A stretch of DNA of 59,088 bases from Coriobacteriaceae bacterium. GTDB lineage: Bacteria > Actinomycetota > Coriobacteriia > Coriobacteriales > Coriobacteriaceae. Of the stretch, positions 41,955 to 51,995 are shown one piece after another. The stretch's first letter is position 1, and every line of letters starts with the position of its first letter. Below the pieces are notes generated by a model. The model saw nothing but the letters and a program-made list of their open reading frames with translations, was not told the origin of the DNA and did no database searches. Position numbers and translations under genes: made by a program. Location of the stretch: assembly GCA_030525945.1 (NCBI GenBank), contig JAUNDT010000011.1, forward strand, positions 1-59,088, given 5' to 3'.

Positions 41955-43325
41955 ATGAGCGATAACTATCTAGATACCGAGGTACAGCGCTGCCTATTGA
42001 CCAACAACGACGGACGAAGGCAGATTGTTCGCAATCTCTTGGGACTTGATTCTTCCTCCCCCATCTACGCGATCTACGATCACCTAAGGTCCAAGACGTA
42101 CCTTGAAAGCATTTGCGAAGGAAAAACCGAGGTCGATGAGCTTCATGGCTCCACGCTCGAGGCGATTGACCATCTTGCTGAGCCCCCACACGTCAATCCG
42201 GGACATCTGCATATCGATCTTTTCGAAGATGTCAGGGACGAGGGGATTGCGCGGCAAGAACGGCGCTGGGAGGCCGAGATACTTGCCCACGAGGGAATGC
42301 TCGATAGAACGACTGGCCCCTGGGGACCCCTTTATGCAGCAATTGCGTCTATTGGTTATGGGTTCGAAAGGGTTGCCGTCCGCATTCCGTGTGCATACCT
42401 TTCCTCACGTAAATACACTTCCGCTCGCAGGCATCTTCTTGAGCAGGGCCTCATCGAACGAGTCGCCTACGTAAGACGCCCCCTCTCGGCTCCATCCCAT
42501 GAGCGTGACTGTTATCTCATCGTAAGCGAAGCCAATGACACCATTGCGTTCTCGTACGTCTCCGATGATGGTCGAAATGACTCGGGATCTCAGCCGTTCA
42601 CGATTGCCAAAGTGCCACCCGAGCACCTCTTGCTTGATCCTGAAGCCGGTATGAGCATGTTCAATGCAAAGATCGCTCAAGCCAGGATTGACGGACGCAT
42701 GCGTGTTGGGGATATTGCGGAGATTCTGAGTTCGGCGGGAAGCGCGGTCAGGCGCAACGGCGGGCTGAGCGAAGACTCCAGGCTTCCCATACGGTATATC
42801 TCGATTGTGGACTTTGAACACGGGGCGTTAAAGCCCCGTGGAAAGTACTGCAAAAAGCATGACACGTTTGAGCTGGAAAAATATGAGCTGAAGCCGGGTG
42901 ACATCCTTGTCGCCCGAAACGCCACTGCAGGCAGCGTTCAAATTGTTCCCCATGAGGTTGGAGACAACCTCAAACCTCTCATCGCAAGTGAGAACGTTTT
43001 GGTCCTACGCCCCAACAAGGGCAAGATCCATCCATATGTCCTGTACTGTTATCTTGCGTTTGGGGAGGGAAAGGCATTTATCAACGACTGCAGGGAAGCC
43101 GCAGCTACCGGGTCAATCCCCCCTAGGCATCTTGCTGATATTCCCGCCCCAGTGGTCACCGAGGCAGATCAGGCAAACGCTGCGTTGCTCTACAGCGAGT
43201 ATCAAGACGCCCTCAAAGACTATGATGAGGTGTTGCATCGAATCTCTGATATAGAAGAGAAATCAAAGCATGTCGCCCGGATGATTCACCTACACACAGG
43301 TCGTGGATATAGAAATCTGGAATAA
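41955..43325 (+). CDS. Methylase-like/HsdS-like fusion lacking catalytic motifs
   Basis: A 456-residue protein behind GGGAGG. Residues about 120-200 resemble the part of type I N6-adenine methylases that follows the NPPY motif (PWGPLYAAIASIGYGFERVA, RIPCAYLSSRKYTSARRHLL, EQGLIERV). Residues 235-456 resemble an HsdS target-recognition domain (VGDIAEILSSAG, RYISIVDFEHG, LKPGDILVARNATAGSVQIV, AATGSIPPRHLADIPAP) with a helical end. No SAM-binding PxCGxG motif or NPPF/NPPY is present, so it cannot methylate by the usual chemistry. Role unknown. Confidence 0.7.
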   Translation: MSDNYLDTEVQRCLLTNNDGRRQIVRNLLGLDSSSPIYAIYDHLRSKTYLESICEGKTEVDELHGSTLEAIDHLAEPPHVNPGHLHIDLFEDVRDEGIARQERRWEAEILAHEGMLDRTTGPWGPLYAAIASIGYGFERVAVRIPCAYLSSRKYTSARRHLLEQGLIERVAYVRRPLSAPSHERDCYLIVSEANDTIAFSYVSDDGRNDSGSQPFTIAKVPPEHLLLDPEAGMSMFNAKIAQARIDGRMRVGDIAEILSSAGSAVRRNGGLSEDSRLPIRYISIVDFEHGALKPRGKYCKKHDTFELEKYELKPGDILVARNATAGSVQIVPHEVGDNLKPLIASENVLVLRPNKGKIHPYVLYCYLAFGEGKAFINDCREAAATGSIPPRHLADIPAPVVTEADQANAALLYSEYQDALKDYDEVLHRISDIEEKSKHVARMIHLHTGRGYRNLE

Positions 43326-43349
43326 CCCCAGCCGCTGCGCAAGATTCTG

Positions 43350-43396
43350 AGGTTTACTCGGCTTTAACCGACTCGGTCAAAACCGAGTAAACCTAG
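43350..43396. repeat. Imperfect palindrome element, copy 1
   Basis: Arms AGGTTTACTCGGCTTTAACC and GGTCAAAACCGAGTAAACCT pair with two mismatches. It lies 25 bases after a stop codon and resembles 55185-55229 (shared AACCGASTCGG centre and ACCGAGTAA end, then CCTAG). Extragenic palindrome or terminator. Confidence 0.7.
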
Positions 43397-43572
43397 TGGC
43401 AAGTTCTGCGGCAGCACCTTTGAATTCTTGACTAAACTGAAGACACGACGTAGCTTCATTAATAAGACTCTCGGCAAGATACCTGCGCTCCCTTACACCT
43501 TATTGAGATCGTAGATTCCAGCAGCCTTAAGCATTTTGATACAGGTCTCTGAAACCTGACAGGAGTTTGAAG

Positions 43573-43911
43573 ATGACGAAACTATCCGATCCCAGATTTC
43601 CGATTGTCACATTTGACACAGACCAACCCCTCTCTCCCAAAGATCTCAGGAATCTGCTTGTCCGTCCAGGAGTGACATTGCTCATTCGCTCTGCCACAGG
43701 CAATCAAAATAGAGGCGGTTACTATTTTCAGGTTGGAATTCTCGATTCTAATTACGCCTTACACCCATTTGACCAAAACGGCGTCAATGATTTTTATATC
43801 GTCGATTTTGAATTGCTCCTAAAGCTTATTAATCACATGTCTGGCCGCAAGTTCGACAAAGACGCATTCCTTTACGTTCGACAAGTAATCAATATGCGCG
43901 CCGACGATTAG
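43573..43911 (+). CDS. Small hypothetical protein
   Basis: A 112-residue protein from the ATG at 43573, 7 bases after AGGAG. It has a compact alpha/beta look (RFPIVTFDTDQPLSPKDLRN, YYFQVGILDSNYALHPFDQN, DFELLLKLINHMSG). Lower GC than its surroundings. No family recognised; it is convergent with the restriction-modification pair. Confidence 0.6.
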   Translation: MTKLSDPRFPIVTFDTDQPLSPKDLRNLLVRPGVTLLIRSATGNQNRGGYYFQVGILDSNYALHPFDQNGVNDFYIVDFELLLKLINHMSGRKFDKDAFLYVRQVINMRADD

Positions 43912-43920
43912 TTGATCAGT

Positions 43921-45027
43921 CTAGTCGTCGATTCTTAACAAACCGGTGCCAATCAGTTTCTGAGCGGCATTCTTTGGTTTGGTATTATCAAATAGCTGAC
44001 TATCCATTTCGGCGGCCATTCCAACACTCCAGGCGACACACTGATAGTTATTCTTCATCTTAACAACAACACCCGCACCACAATCGTTTAGTATTTTGCG
44101 GCGAGCTTCTTTGTCAAAAGGAACTTCTCTAGGGACAACTGCGACTCCCCTGCTTTCAGGATAGCTAGCATCTTCGTAAGTGTGATACTCGATACAATCG
44201 CCACCAATCGATTTGAGTATCTCAACTGACAGCAACTTAAATCCTGAATAATAAACCTCATCAACGAACTGTAAATACGATTCGAGCGTCTCTTGTTCCA
44301 GGTCAGAAAAACCAACAGGCAGCTCTTTTCGTCCCCTACTCCACAAGCGAAGGATCTTTCCCATATTGTGCTCTTCCGTAGAGAAGTGAGCTGCGTTGCA
44401 GGTCACTGCAGTCCTGATGTCAATTCCTTGGTATGCCTTACAGTTTTTTGGCGGATGATTTAGCCAGTTGTAGTCTCTTATTCGCGCAAGAGAGTAAGCA
44501 TGAAAGACGTATATCTTTTCTACTCTGACTGCAGAATCCCAAGCGATGCTGGCACTTGGAGTATCGTCCCATTGCCATAAACACACGATGAGGTAATCAG
44601 TTTCTGGATCGATATCCTTTATTAGGGTCGCAAAATTTGCGGACTTCTCCTCAGCCCGGCTCTCGAGCGCCTTCATCTCTATTCGAATATGTGTCGATCC
44701 GTCAATCGAATGCACCTCTAAATCTGGAAACCGATTGGCAACAACGTAATTCCAGAACAAATCATCGACACCCTCATCCACTAGGATTTCATTTGATATT
44801 CTGGTGAAGTTGTGCTCCAATAGCAGGCCAAGTCGGGTGCGTGTGTCGGTTAGGTTTCTCTCGTTCGTACGGAGGCGTTCCCCTCCGTAAAGTGCCATAG
44901 TTTTCCTGGAGCCATCCCTGTTAATTCGCTCAAGCACTTCTGGCAGGTATTCTTGTCTAAACCAATTAAGCGTCGCCGGGACATCCAATTCGGCCTTCAA
45001 AGCCTCGCGCAGTCCTTTAATCATCAT
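43921..45027 (-). CDS. Putative PD-(D/E)XK restriction endonuclease
   Basis: A 368-residue protein overlapping the methylase gene by 11 bases. FPDLEV (D102) followed by IRIEMKA (E117, K119) fits the PD-...ExK nuclease core, with a further DYLIVCLWQWD strand after it. Partnered with a methylase-specificity fusion and lacking a helicase, it is the likely cleaving subunit. Assignment rests on the motif and gene pairing. AT-rich codon use suggests transfer. Confidence 0.6.
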   Translation of the reverse strand: MMIKGLREALKAELDVPATLNWFRQEYLPEVLERINRDGSRKTMALYGGERLRTNERNLTDTRTRLGLLLEHNFTRISNEILVDEGVDDLFWNYVVANRFPDLEVHSIDGSTHIRIEMKALESRAEEKSANFATLIKDIDPETDYLIVCLWQWDDTPSASIAWDSAVRVEKIYVFHAYSLARIRDYNWLNHPPKNCKAYQGIDIRTAVTCNAAHFSTEEHNMGKILRLWSRGRKELPVGFSDLEQETLESYLQFVDEVYYSGFKLLSVEILKSIGGDCIEYHTYEDASYPESRGVAVVPREVPFDKEARRKILNDCGAGVVVKMKNNYQCVAWSVGMAAEMDSQLFDNTKPKNAAQKLIGTGLLRIDD

Positions 45028-47176
45028 AACCTCCTAAAATATCACTCATGCATTCATTGACCGCCGCCTCTTCAAGGACTGCGGCTTCCCGCAGCAGTGT
45101 GGCTGCGTCCCTCTTCATCTGTTCGACAACCTTAGCTTGTGCCGTCAATCCTGCAACATAGCGTTCTTGCAATTGTCTTGGAATGATGGGGACTTTGATT
45201 CTCCTTAAGTTCTTATTGCTAATTCGAGGTCTCCCGCTTCCTTGTATGAGATGAACAATTTGCCCGTATACGAAATTCGATCTAAGTATCGCAGCAAGAA
45301 GAGAAGGCTCCACAATATATGCTCCGTCACTCTTGCGATTCACAGTGAACACCGCACACTCATTTGAAGCATAGCCCCCATTTTCAAAGGGCATGTATGC
45401 CACCTTCCTAAGAGCTGGTCGCATCTTGGCAAACAGCAGGTCGTTCATTTCATATCTTTTAACACCACTCTTTATCGAAGCAGCTGCCGTGCGAACTTGC
45501 ACCGCACGCCCATTATGCGATTCGATATTTGCAAGCCCTGTTAGTAGGATTGTAGAAGCGTCAGGATCTGCCGAGGGCACGTAGCTTTCGGTCCTTTCTG
45601 TACATATTTCTCCTAGCTCCGCCAAGGGAAAACGACAGCGCTTAATATCAATAATGCTATGAAGCCGCATCGGGTGATGGAAGGCAAAATCAAGACGAGT
45701 ATCAGGGTTGTCAAACGCCTCGCTGGTCAAATCACACACATAGACGTTCTCAAAATCGCTGACTGGCTCGCCGGCTTGAAACTTTTTCCAAGCCTCAAGG
45801 ATTCCTTCAAGGTCATTGTTAACGTACGCCCTGCCCCCTTCGTCATAGCGATAATCGTCGTCGCCATTAGGTCGCCTACCGACATTTCGGGCTTTTGAAA
45901 AGAACGTTTTCTGTTCGCGTACCTCTTCTCCTGGCGCCTTTTTTTCCAAAAGTAGGATTGAGGTGCTCACTGTTGCGTAGGGCATGAATGCGGTGTCGGG
46001 AAGATCTGTAATTGCAAGAATATTGAAGTGATCGACTATGAAATCTCGAACATCTTTGGATGAGCTGGATGTCAACACCCCTTGGTCGATGATGATAGCA
46101 ACTACTCCTCCAGGCTTAAGTAAATTCCAAGATTGCTCAATAAAGAGAATGCCGCGCCTTCTTGACTTCTTACCCCGGCCCATAGCGAAACGTGAAAGAA
46201 GGTCCTGATCTGAATAATCGCTACCAAACGGAGGGTTTGTAAGAATGACATCTATCGTAGAAAAGTAGTCCATGGCGCCAGCGCCAAGAGTCCCGCCATC
46301 AAGTAATAGCTCAATCTGCGCATGCTGCACATCATGGAGACAGAGGTTTAGTTGAGATACCCACGCCAGTCTTGGATCTATTTCAAAACCTAAAAAACTA
46401 GCATCTTTATTTATCTTTGATGCTGCTATTAAAAAGCCCGACGTCCCACAGGCTGGATCGCAGATTGTCCCAGTTAATCGGTCGCCGAGCATCGCTGCCA
46501 TATAATTGACAATTAGGGGAGGGGTAAAGAACTGCTGGTTGTCACTCTTGTCGAAGGTCCCGCGAACAACTTCTTCATATGCAAGGCCCTTAATATCAGC
46601 AGCATTCGTTCCTAGCTCAACACCATGCAGCAATCTGGCACATTGCAGTAAGCAGCCATCATCTAACAAAATTGAATCACAGCGACCGTAGCTGTCGATG
46701 TGGTGTTCATCCATCAGCTCGGCATACCGTCTTTTAATCCGATTGGCACATACATCTGCATCTTCAGAGGCACACGAAAAGACCTCTGAGTCCCTTCCTT
46801 CAAACAGCCTTATAAAAAGCAGCTTGCTCGTCTCATCGAATCTTTCCATGACGTCACTCGATGCATCAGCATCCCGGATAACGCTGTGCAGCTTGTTGAT
46901 AAGCGAGCGAACAGTCCTGACGCTGCCCTCTTTATCTTTATTTAGAGCAGCTGTCCCAGCGCCTTCATTTCCATCAGATTCCTGCCTCGGCAGTAACCCA
47001 TTAATTTGAGTCTTTAACTTGGATATCTTACGCATATCATATCGGCGATATCCATTTATCGGATTACGATCGGCGACCAGCTTTCCACTCGCATCCCAAT
47101 TTCGCAAAGTGTTACGGCTGACTCCGAGATAATCCGATGCCTCTCCTAAAGAGATAAAAGTTGTCATGTTTGGCAA
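45017..47176 (-). CDS. MerR-HTH, N6-adenine methylase and specificity-domain fusion
   Basis: A 719-residue protein. Residues 6-60 are a MerR-type helix-turn-helix (SLGEASDYLGVSRNTLRNWD...GYRRY). About 215-420 form an N6 methylase with FFTPP, motif I DPACGTSGFL (near 240) and motif IV TNPPF (near 313). About 530-700 form an HsdS-like recognition half (YEMNDLLFAKMRPALRKVAY, GSGRPRISNKNLRRIKVPII). It should modify adenine at a site it recognises itself, protecting DNA from the downstream nuclease. The MerR part may bind DNA or its own promoter. It is fairly AT-rich. Confidence 0.82.
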   Translation of the reverse strand: MPNMTTFISLGEASDYLGVSRNTLRNWDASGKLVADRNPINGYRRYDMRKISKLKTQINGLLPRQESDGNEGAGTAALNKDKEGSVRTVRSLINKLHSVIRDADASSDVMERFDETSKLLFIRLFEGRDSEVFSCASEDADVCANRIKRRYAELMDEHHIDSYGRCDSILLDDGCLLQCARLLHGVELGTNAADIKGLAYEEVVRGTFDKSDNQQFFTPPLIVNYMAAMLGDRLTGTICDPACGTSGFLIAASKINKDASFLGFEIDPRLAWVSQLNLCLHDVQHAQIELLLDGGTLGAGAMDYFSTIDVILTNPPFGSDYSDQDLLSRFAMGRGKKSRRRGILFIEQSWNLLKPGGVVAIIIDQGVLTSSSSKDVRDFIVDHFNILAITDLPDTAFMPYATVSTSILLLEKKAPGEEVREQKTFFSKARNVGRRPNGDDDYRYDEGGRAYVNNDLEGILEAWKKFQAGEPVSDFENVYVCDLTSEAFDNPDTRLDFAFHHPMRLHSIIDIKRCRFPLAELGEICTERTESYVPSADPDASTILLTGLANIESHNGRAVQVRTAAASIKSGVKRYEMNDLLFAKMRPALRKVAYMPFENGGYASNECAVFTVNRKSDGAYIVEPSLLAAILRSNFVYGQIVHLIQGSGRPRISNKNLRRIKVPIIPRQLQERYVAGLTAQAKVVEQMKRDAATLLREAAVLEEAAVNECMSDILGGYDD

Positions 47177-47671
47177 CCTTTCAACCTTAATAATCTTATG
47201 TATTTCAGTCTATTTCTATCTCCTCTTCTTTTCAAGAATTAAATAGGATAATCACCCCCGCGCTCCGCTTGCCCGACATGCAATCCCCCGAGCATGCACC
47301 CAACATGCCCCATCACAGTTAGCTCAGCTATTAGAGCCTCTTCCCAACTGCCCACCAAATCAGCCTGGTATTCCGAAAGTCCTGACTCTCGAATGACCTC
47401 ATTATCTAAATACGCTGTTCACCTATCTACACAAGTCATAACCTGGCCTCCCATACCGTTGAGATTCACAGGCAATCGAAATGACAGGGAGCCCTGGACC
47501 GCTTCCGCCAATCGGCCCCGAAATCGGCCAGGAGCTTGGGGAATCAATGCCGAATGGGTATCGGGGCAGTCCAGTACAACCTGCCACACATCGCAAAAAG
47601 TTTTGTCCGGACGGAATTGTATGGTGCGAGCAACGGAGCCATAAACCCGAGCACCAACGATTGGAGCCTCC
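47177..47671. other. Gene-free gap between RM system and pPIWI-RE operon
   Basis: About 500 bases, AT-rich near the methylase start and GC-rich toward the REase. Several open frames cross it on both strands, but none has a convincing ribosome site or protein character. It probably holds the divergent promoters. Confidence 0.4.
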
Positions 47672-48859
47672 ATGGATGATGAGCAAGCCAGCATCAGGCG
47701 GCGTTTTGCCGAGGCGATCTTTCTCATCGCAGCCGGCGTGCGCAAACGCGAGGAGCTGTTCTGTTCCGATTCGCACCGATACCCGTATGCCGATGAGCTG
47801 CGGTCCGGCATTGAGAAATTCGTCGCTCTCCACATGCAATATGCCGAAAATGACCAGATAAGGTATGCACTCACTGAAGGGCTCAGCGAATCCAGCTTTA
47901 TCCGCTCCCATTGCACGCAAGATCTCGCAACGTGGGTCGAGGGATGGAGCCCAGCGGCTAAAGAAGCATTATCAGACGACTCCAACCTGAGGTTCGGGCC
48001 CCTCGTAGACGTCTATGGAAACTTCTTCTCGGTCACTAATGATTGCGAGCAGCTGCTTGCCTCCAACGGCAATGGCGACCTGGCCGATCTCCACGAATTC
48101 CAGGCCTACACCATGCTCAAGGCGGGCGGACAAAACGGATACGTCTTTGGACGGAAATTCCTCATCACACACCCTATCCTTACATACGATGATCTATCCC
48201 TCATTAGATCGGGAAATCTGTCGTCTATCGACGCGGAGAGCCCAGCGCAAATCGATGAGAGTGGTATCGATCCAAACTGGTTCTACGATCTCGTCAAACT
48301 TGCATACGAATCGGCACCCAATGACGCGAGAATCTGCCCCGCATGCGGCTGGACCATGACGCGTCAGCGGCTCCAGACTATGTGCATGTCAGTTGAGTGT
48401 GCTAAAGGCGTTGACGCAACAAGCTTCGAGCGTCTACCCAAACTGGCTCCAGACTCACTGCGTCTTAGGCGCGGCATCATGCGCTTCATTGCCAAGCCCG
48501 GCAAACTTGAACTGGAGATCGCCCGGAATGTCCAAAAAACCGGCTTGGCTTTCGAGCTCTGGCCCGCTTTCGACAGCTGCGACATCCTCGTTACACTGCC
48601 GGACGGGCGAACGATTGCCATCGATGCCAAAGACCACAAAAACATTGATCGGCTTACTCGGGATATTCAAAAAGACACGATGAAAGACGCACTCAACGCC
48701 GCCATGGCGATTTACGTCGTCCCTCGCAGCACGCCACCGAAACGCCTGGAAACGGCGAACGCCGCGCTCAAAAACAAGCCGGGCCACGCATGCACGACTC
48801 TCCCCCAGCTCAACAGGCTTCTCAAACATGAACAGGAGAATCAGCATGCAGGCAAATAG
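47672..48859 (+). CDS. pPIWI-RE-associated restriction-endonuclease-like protein
   Basis: A 395-residue protein behind GGAG. The N-terminal ~200 residues are a helical region. A zinc-ribbon-like C4 set lies near residues 222-245 (CPACGW...C...C). The C-terminal PD-(D/E)XK-type core is DSCDILVTLPDGRTIAIDAK (about 302-321), with D in CDIL and D-x-K. It overlaps the helicase start by 14 bases. Together with the DinG-like helicase and pPIWI-RE protein this is the three-gene pPIWI-RE arrangement, where the REase is thought to cut invading DNA. Confidence 0.75.
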   Translation: MDDEQASIRRRFAEAIFLIAAGVRKREELFCSDSHRYPYADELRSGIEKFVALHMQYAENDQIRYALTEGLSESSFIRSHCTQDLATWVEGWSPAAKEALSDDSNLRFGPLVDVYGNFFSVTNDCEQLLASNGNGDLADLHEFQAYTMLKAGGQNGYVFGRKFLITHPILTYDDLSLIRSGNLSSIDAESPAQIDESGIDPNWFYDLVKLAYESAPNDARICPACGWTMTRQRLQTMCMSVECAKGVDATSFERLPKLAPDSLRLRRGIMRFIAKPGKLELEIARNVQKTGLAFELWPAFDSCDILVTLPDGRTIAIDAKDHKNIDRLTRDIQKDTMKDALNAAMAIYVVPRSTPPKRLETANAALKNKPGHACTTLPQLNRLLKHEQENQHAGK

Positions 48860-51800
48860 CTCACAGGCCCGCATCGACAGCCTTAAGCAAGCGATAGCGC
48901 AGCATATGGGAGATCAAAAGCGAGGCAATAGCGTGGCAACACTCATCACCACGGTTGAGCCACTGCTCGTCCTAGCCATGAAGTACGGAAACCCTATGCG
49001 TGCAGACAGGGCAAATCTGCTGCTTTCAAATCTCCGACTTTTCAACACCCAATCCTTCGGGGAAAGAGAGCGCGTACTCCAAATGGCGCGTCGGCACCTC
49101 ACGCCCATCACGTCCACTCGAAACTGGCAAGACATGCTGAACGCGTATATGGACGAGACCACAGAGCGTTATCGTATGTTCGACATCATGGACAATACGA
49201 TCATCGCGCGCACGAAGGTGTTTGAGGGTACGGGCCGCGACATTCTGTACATCGAATGGCTCCAGGAGCCCCCATCACCATCCACGCGCATGGCACGGGC
49301 GCAAGCAGGCATAGACTACAGCTATTGGGCAGCGCCTGAGCAAAACAGAAGCAGAGCAGCCTCCCCATCAAACATACAGTCTCAAGGCGCCATGCGAAAA
49401 GTCGCTATACCCGACTATGCGCCCACCCCGCCCGTGCGTCCAAGGCCGCAGGATTCCTCGCACAAGGCAATGCGAGCTCCCATCACGTTCACTCTCTCCG
49501 AGCTCATTGACGCCGCAGGCGAAATCGGAAGGCTCACAGGCAAGCAGCACTTGGCAGAAGTCCTCACGAGGGCAGCATCCCTCGGTCTGTTCAAGCGGAT
49601 TGTCGGTGAAAATGCTGAACCTTCGGAACAAATTACCATCGAGCAGGTGACGAACGTCGTTGGCATCGTCGGTGCGGGAAAATCCGTACTTGCAAATGTA
49701 CTCACATACGCTTGCGCCAAACGAGGCTTTCGAGTCGCAATTGTCCAAAACTCAATCGCGGATGTCATGGACTCCCTTGCGTTCTTCGAGCAACTCGACG
49801 TAAGTGCCTCGCCTCTTGTCTCACGCAGAAACCGTCTCGCGCATCTCGATGAGCTCACCTCCAAAAATGGCGAAATGCTCCTTGATGACGTTCATGCCCG
49901 ATTCCTTGAGACGCCCTGTCTGTTAGACGGCATGGCCGAAAACGCAGATACGCCAACCAGCTACGATTCGATGCCCTGCTTTGAGCTTAAAGACCAGAAG
50001 GGCGCGCGGCATGCTTGCCCCTTCATCGACACCTGCCCATCGCAAGCCATGGCGCGGGCGGCACGCACCTCAAAAATCGTTGTCACCACGCCATCGGGAT
50101 TTGCCATGATCACCCTGGGGGCGGAGCGACAGCCATTCTTCGAGCATGTTCTTGGCGATTTTGACCTTGTGATCTTCGATGAGGCAGATCGCGTCCAGTC
50201 GCAACTCGACGGCTTGTTCGCCCCATCCGAAAGCTTCCATGAGTTCGTTCGCGATTCGGCAGACGAGCTCGCCCGTGCCTCCAAGCGTCCTCCCGCCGAA
50301 AAACTGCTGAACGCCAACAACGAACGCGTTATCGGCCTCCGCTCACGCGCCGAGACCGCCGCGAAGATCCTCGCATCAAGTGCGCGCAAGCCCGCGATCG
50401 CCAACTGGAAAGAACTGAAAAACCGGACCTTCACCTCACTTCTCCTGGTCGAGCTCCTTCGCAGAAATGCGTCCAGTGATAACCGCGGGCGTCTCTCTCC
50501 AGAAATTCTTTCCGACCTGGAATACATCATCAATTTGCATGGCAAGCTTGGCAAAGAACGTGAAGAGCCCGATATCTCGCTTCTTATCGATGCTGTCCAC
50601 GTGGCATGTGAGGACATCGACAGCGGCTTTTTCCAACAAAAGCTCAACCGCTATCTGGAAGAAAAAGACGTGGACGTCAGTCCCACCCTTCGCGATCGGC
50701 TCACTTTCACGGTTCAGGCAATTTGCTTTGACAACCTGCTTCGAGAGCTCGATCGCTCATCAGAAGCACTCACCCATAGAGACGCCACGATGGAGCGGCT
50801 CTGCAATTATCTGCACGCCTCGACAAGCCGTCAGACACCGTATCTCCCCGCATCTCCCGTTGGAAACCTGTGCGGATTCAGAATCACTGACGAGGGTGAC
50901 ATCACGCTGTATCGTCAATTCGCCACGGGCCGAGCTCTCATGACCGCACTCCCCTGGCTCGTCACCGGAAAGGACGGCAACCCCCAGGGTCCACATGCGC
51001 TCCTCTTGTCGGGCTCGAGCTATGAGCCCGGCTGCCTGCAATTTCATCTCAATCTGCCCGTTGACTACCTGCTGGATGCACCAGCGGAAATCGCGGAGTT
51101 TCTCTCTCGCTCCGAGGTTCGCGACCTTGGCCTCGATGTTCGCGTTTCGGGAAGCGGATCATCTCGCAGGAAGCACTTGAACCTCGTGCTTCGGGCGGTC
51201 ACGGATACACTCATCGAGGAACTCAAAGATCCGCGGGCGGGCAAGGCGCTCATCATCGTCAACAATTACGAGGAGGCACGAGCCGCACGCGACACGCTGC
51301 AATCCGAATTGCGCAGCAGGGGATGCACCGAAAAGGTCTGCTCGCTTGTTAAAGAGCAGGAAAGCGCGTTAGGAGAGGCTCGTCTCATGCGCAGCGAAGT
51401 GTACCTGTTCGCCTCGCGACCAGAACGCATCCTCATCGCACCCGCCATGGCAATCGAACGCGGCTTTAACATCGTAGACGGCATGGGGCACTCCTGCATC
51501 GACACCTTGGTATTCGCCGTACGACCCATGGGCATACCTCATGACCTGGGTATTCGCTTTAAGCGTGTGGTCGGCCTTTCCTGCAACGAAGCACGGCGCC
51601 TTGATACGGCCTCCCCGTTCTTCGAACAGGAGCTCCGAAAAGCGGCCTGGCGCTGTTGGATGGCGCTCGAACAAGACGAGGCTCTCCGCCTCAGTGATCA
51701 CGCATCGACGGATGACTGCCTGTGTCGGGACATCATCGCAACGCTCATGGTGCTCATCGTCCAGATTTTCGGGCGGCTTGCCCGTGTTCGGGATTTCGAG

Positions 51801-51995
51801 CGCAGGCCGCCTCGCATTTACTTTGCCGACGCTGCCTTTACCGGCAACCGTGACCCGAACGTTCAGGACTTCCGCACGCTCGACCTGCTTAAAGCCTATA
51901 TGAGCTGGCTCGTTTCCGAAAGCGAGCAACCAGCCGTCGCCCAAGCGCTCTACGGTCCGTTTTACACCGCGCTCATGAAAGGAATCCCCTCATGA
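48846..51995 (+). CDS. DinG/XPD-like helicase of the pPIWI-RE operon
   Basis: A 1,049-residue protein from the ATG at 48846 behind CAGGAG. The N-terminal ~230 residues are the accessory part that such helicases carry. Walker A is GIVGAGKS (near 276). Four cysteines in TPCLL, MPCF, HACPF and TCPSQ precede the DEAD-type box VIFDEADRV (near 442), the spacing expected for the Fe-S cluster of XPD/DinG helicases. The C-terminal helicase lobe follows. It probably unwinds DNA or R-loops for the pPIWI-RE and REase partners. Its TGA overlaps the next ATG (ATGA). Confidence 0.82.
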   Translation: MQANSSQARIDSLKQAIAQHMGDQKRGNSVATLITTVEPLLVLAMKYGNPMRADRANLLLSNLRLFNTQSFGERERVLQMARRHLTPITSTRNWQDMLNAYMDETTERYRMFDIMDNTIIARTKVFEGTGRDILYIEWLQEPPSPSTRMARAQAGIDYSYWAAPEQNRSRAASPSNIQSQGAMRKVAIPDYAPTPPVRPRPQDSSHKAMRAPITFTLSELIDAAGEIGRLTGKQHLAEVLTRAASLGLFKRIVGENAEPSEQITIEQVTNVVGIVGAGKSVLANVLTYACAKRGFRVAIVQNSIADVMDSLAFFEQLDVSASPLVSRRNRLAHLDELTSKNGEMLLDDVHARFLETPCLLDGMAENADTPTSYDSMPCFELKDQKGARHACPFIDTCPSQAMARAARTSKIVVTTPSGFAMITLGAERQPFFEHVLGDFDLVIFDEADRVQSQLDGLFAPSESFHEFVRDSADELARASKRPPAEKLLNANNERVIGLRSRAETAAKILASSARKPAIANWKELKNRTFTSLLLVELLRRNASSDNRGRLSPEILSDLEYIINLHGKLGKEREEPDISLLIDAVHVACEDIDSGFFQQKLNRYLEEKDVDVSPTLRDRLTFTVQAICFDNLLRELDRSSEALTHRDATMERLCNYLHASTSRQTPYLPASPVGNLCGFRITDEGDITLYRQFATGRALMTALPWLVTGKDGNPQGPHALLLSGSSYEPGCLQFHLNLPVDYLLDAPAEIAEFLSRSEVRDLGLDVRVSGSGSSRRKHLNLVLRAVTDTLIEELKDPRAGKALIIVNNYEEARAARDTLQSELRSRGCTEKVCSLVKEQESALGEARLMRSEVYLFASRPERILIAPAMAIERGFNIVDGMGHSCIDTLVFAVRPMGIPHDLGIRFKRVVGLSCNEARRLDTASPFFEQELRKAAWRCWMALEQDEALRLSDHASTDDCLCRDIIATLMVLIVQIFGRLARVRDFERRPPRIYFADAAFTGNRDPNVQDFRTLDLLKAYMSWLVSESEQPAVAQALYGPFYTALMKGIPS

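Noticed and set aside
47294..47644. 116-codon plus-strand frame before the REase gene
   Set aside because: No ribosome site; Ser/Thr/Pro/Arg-rich composition typical of chance frames.
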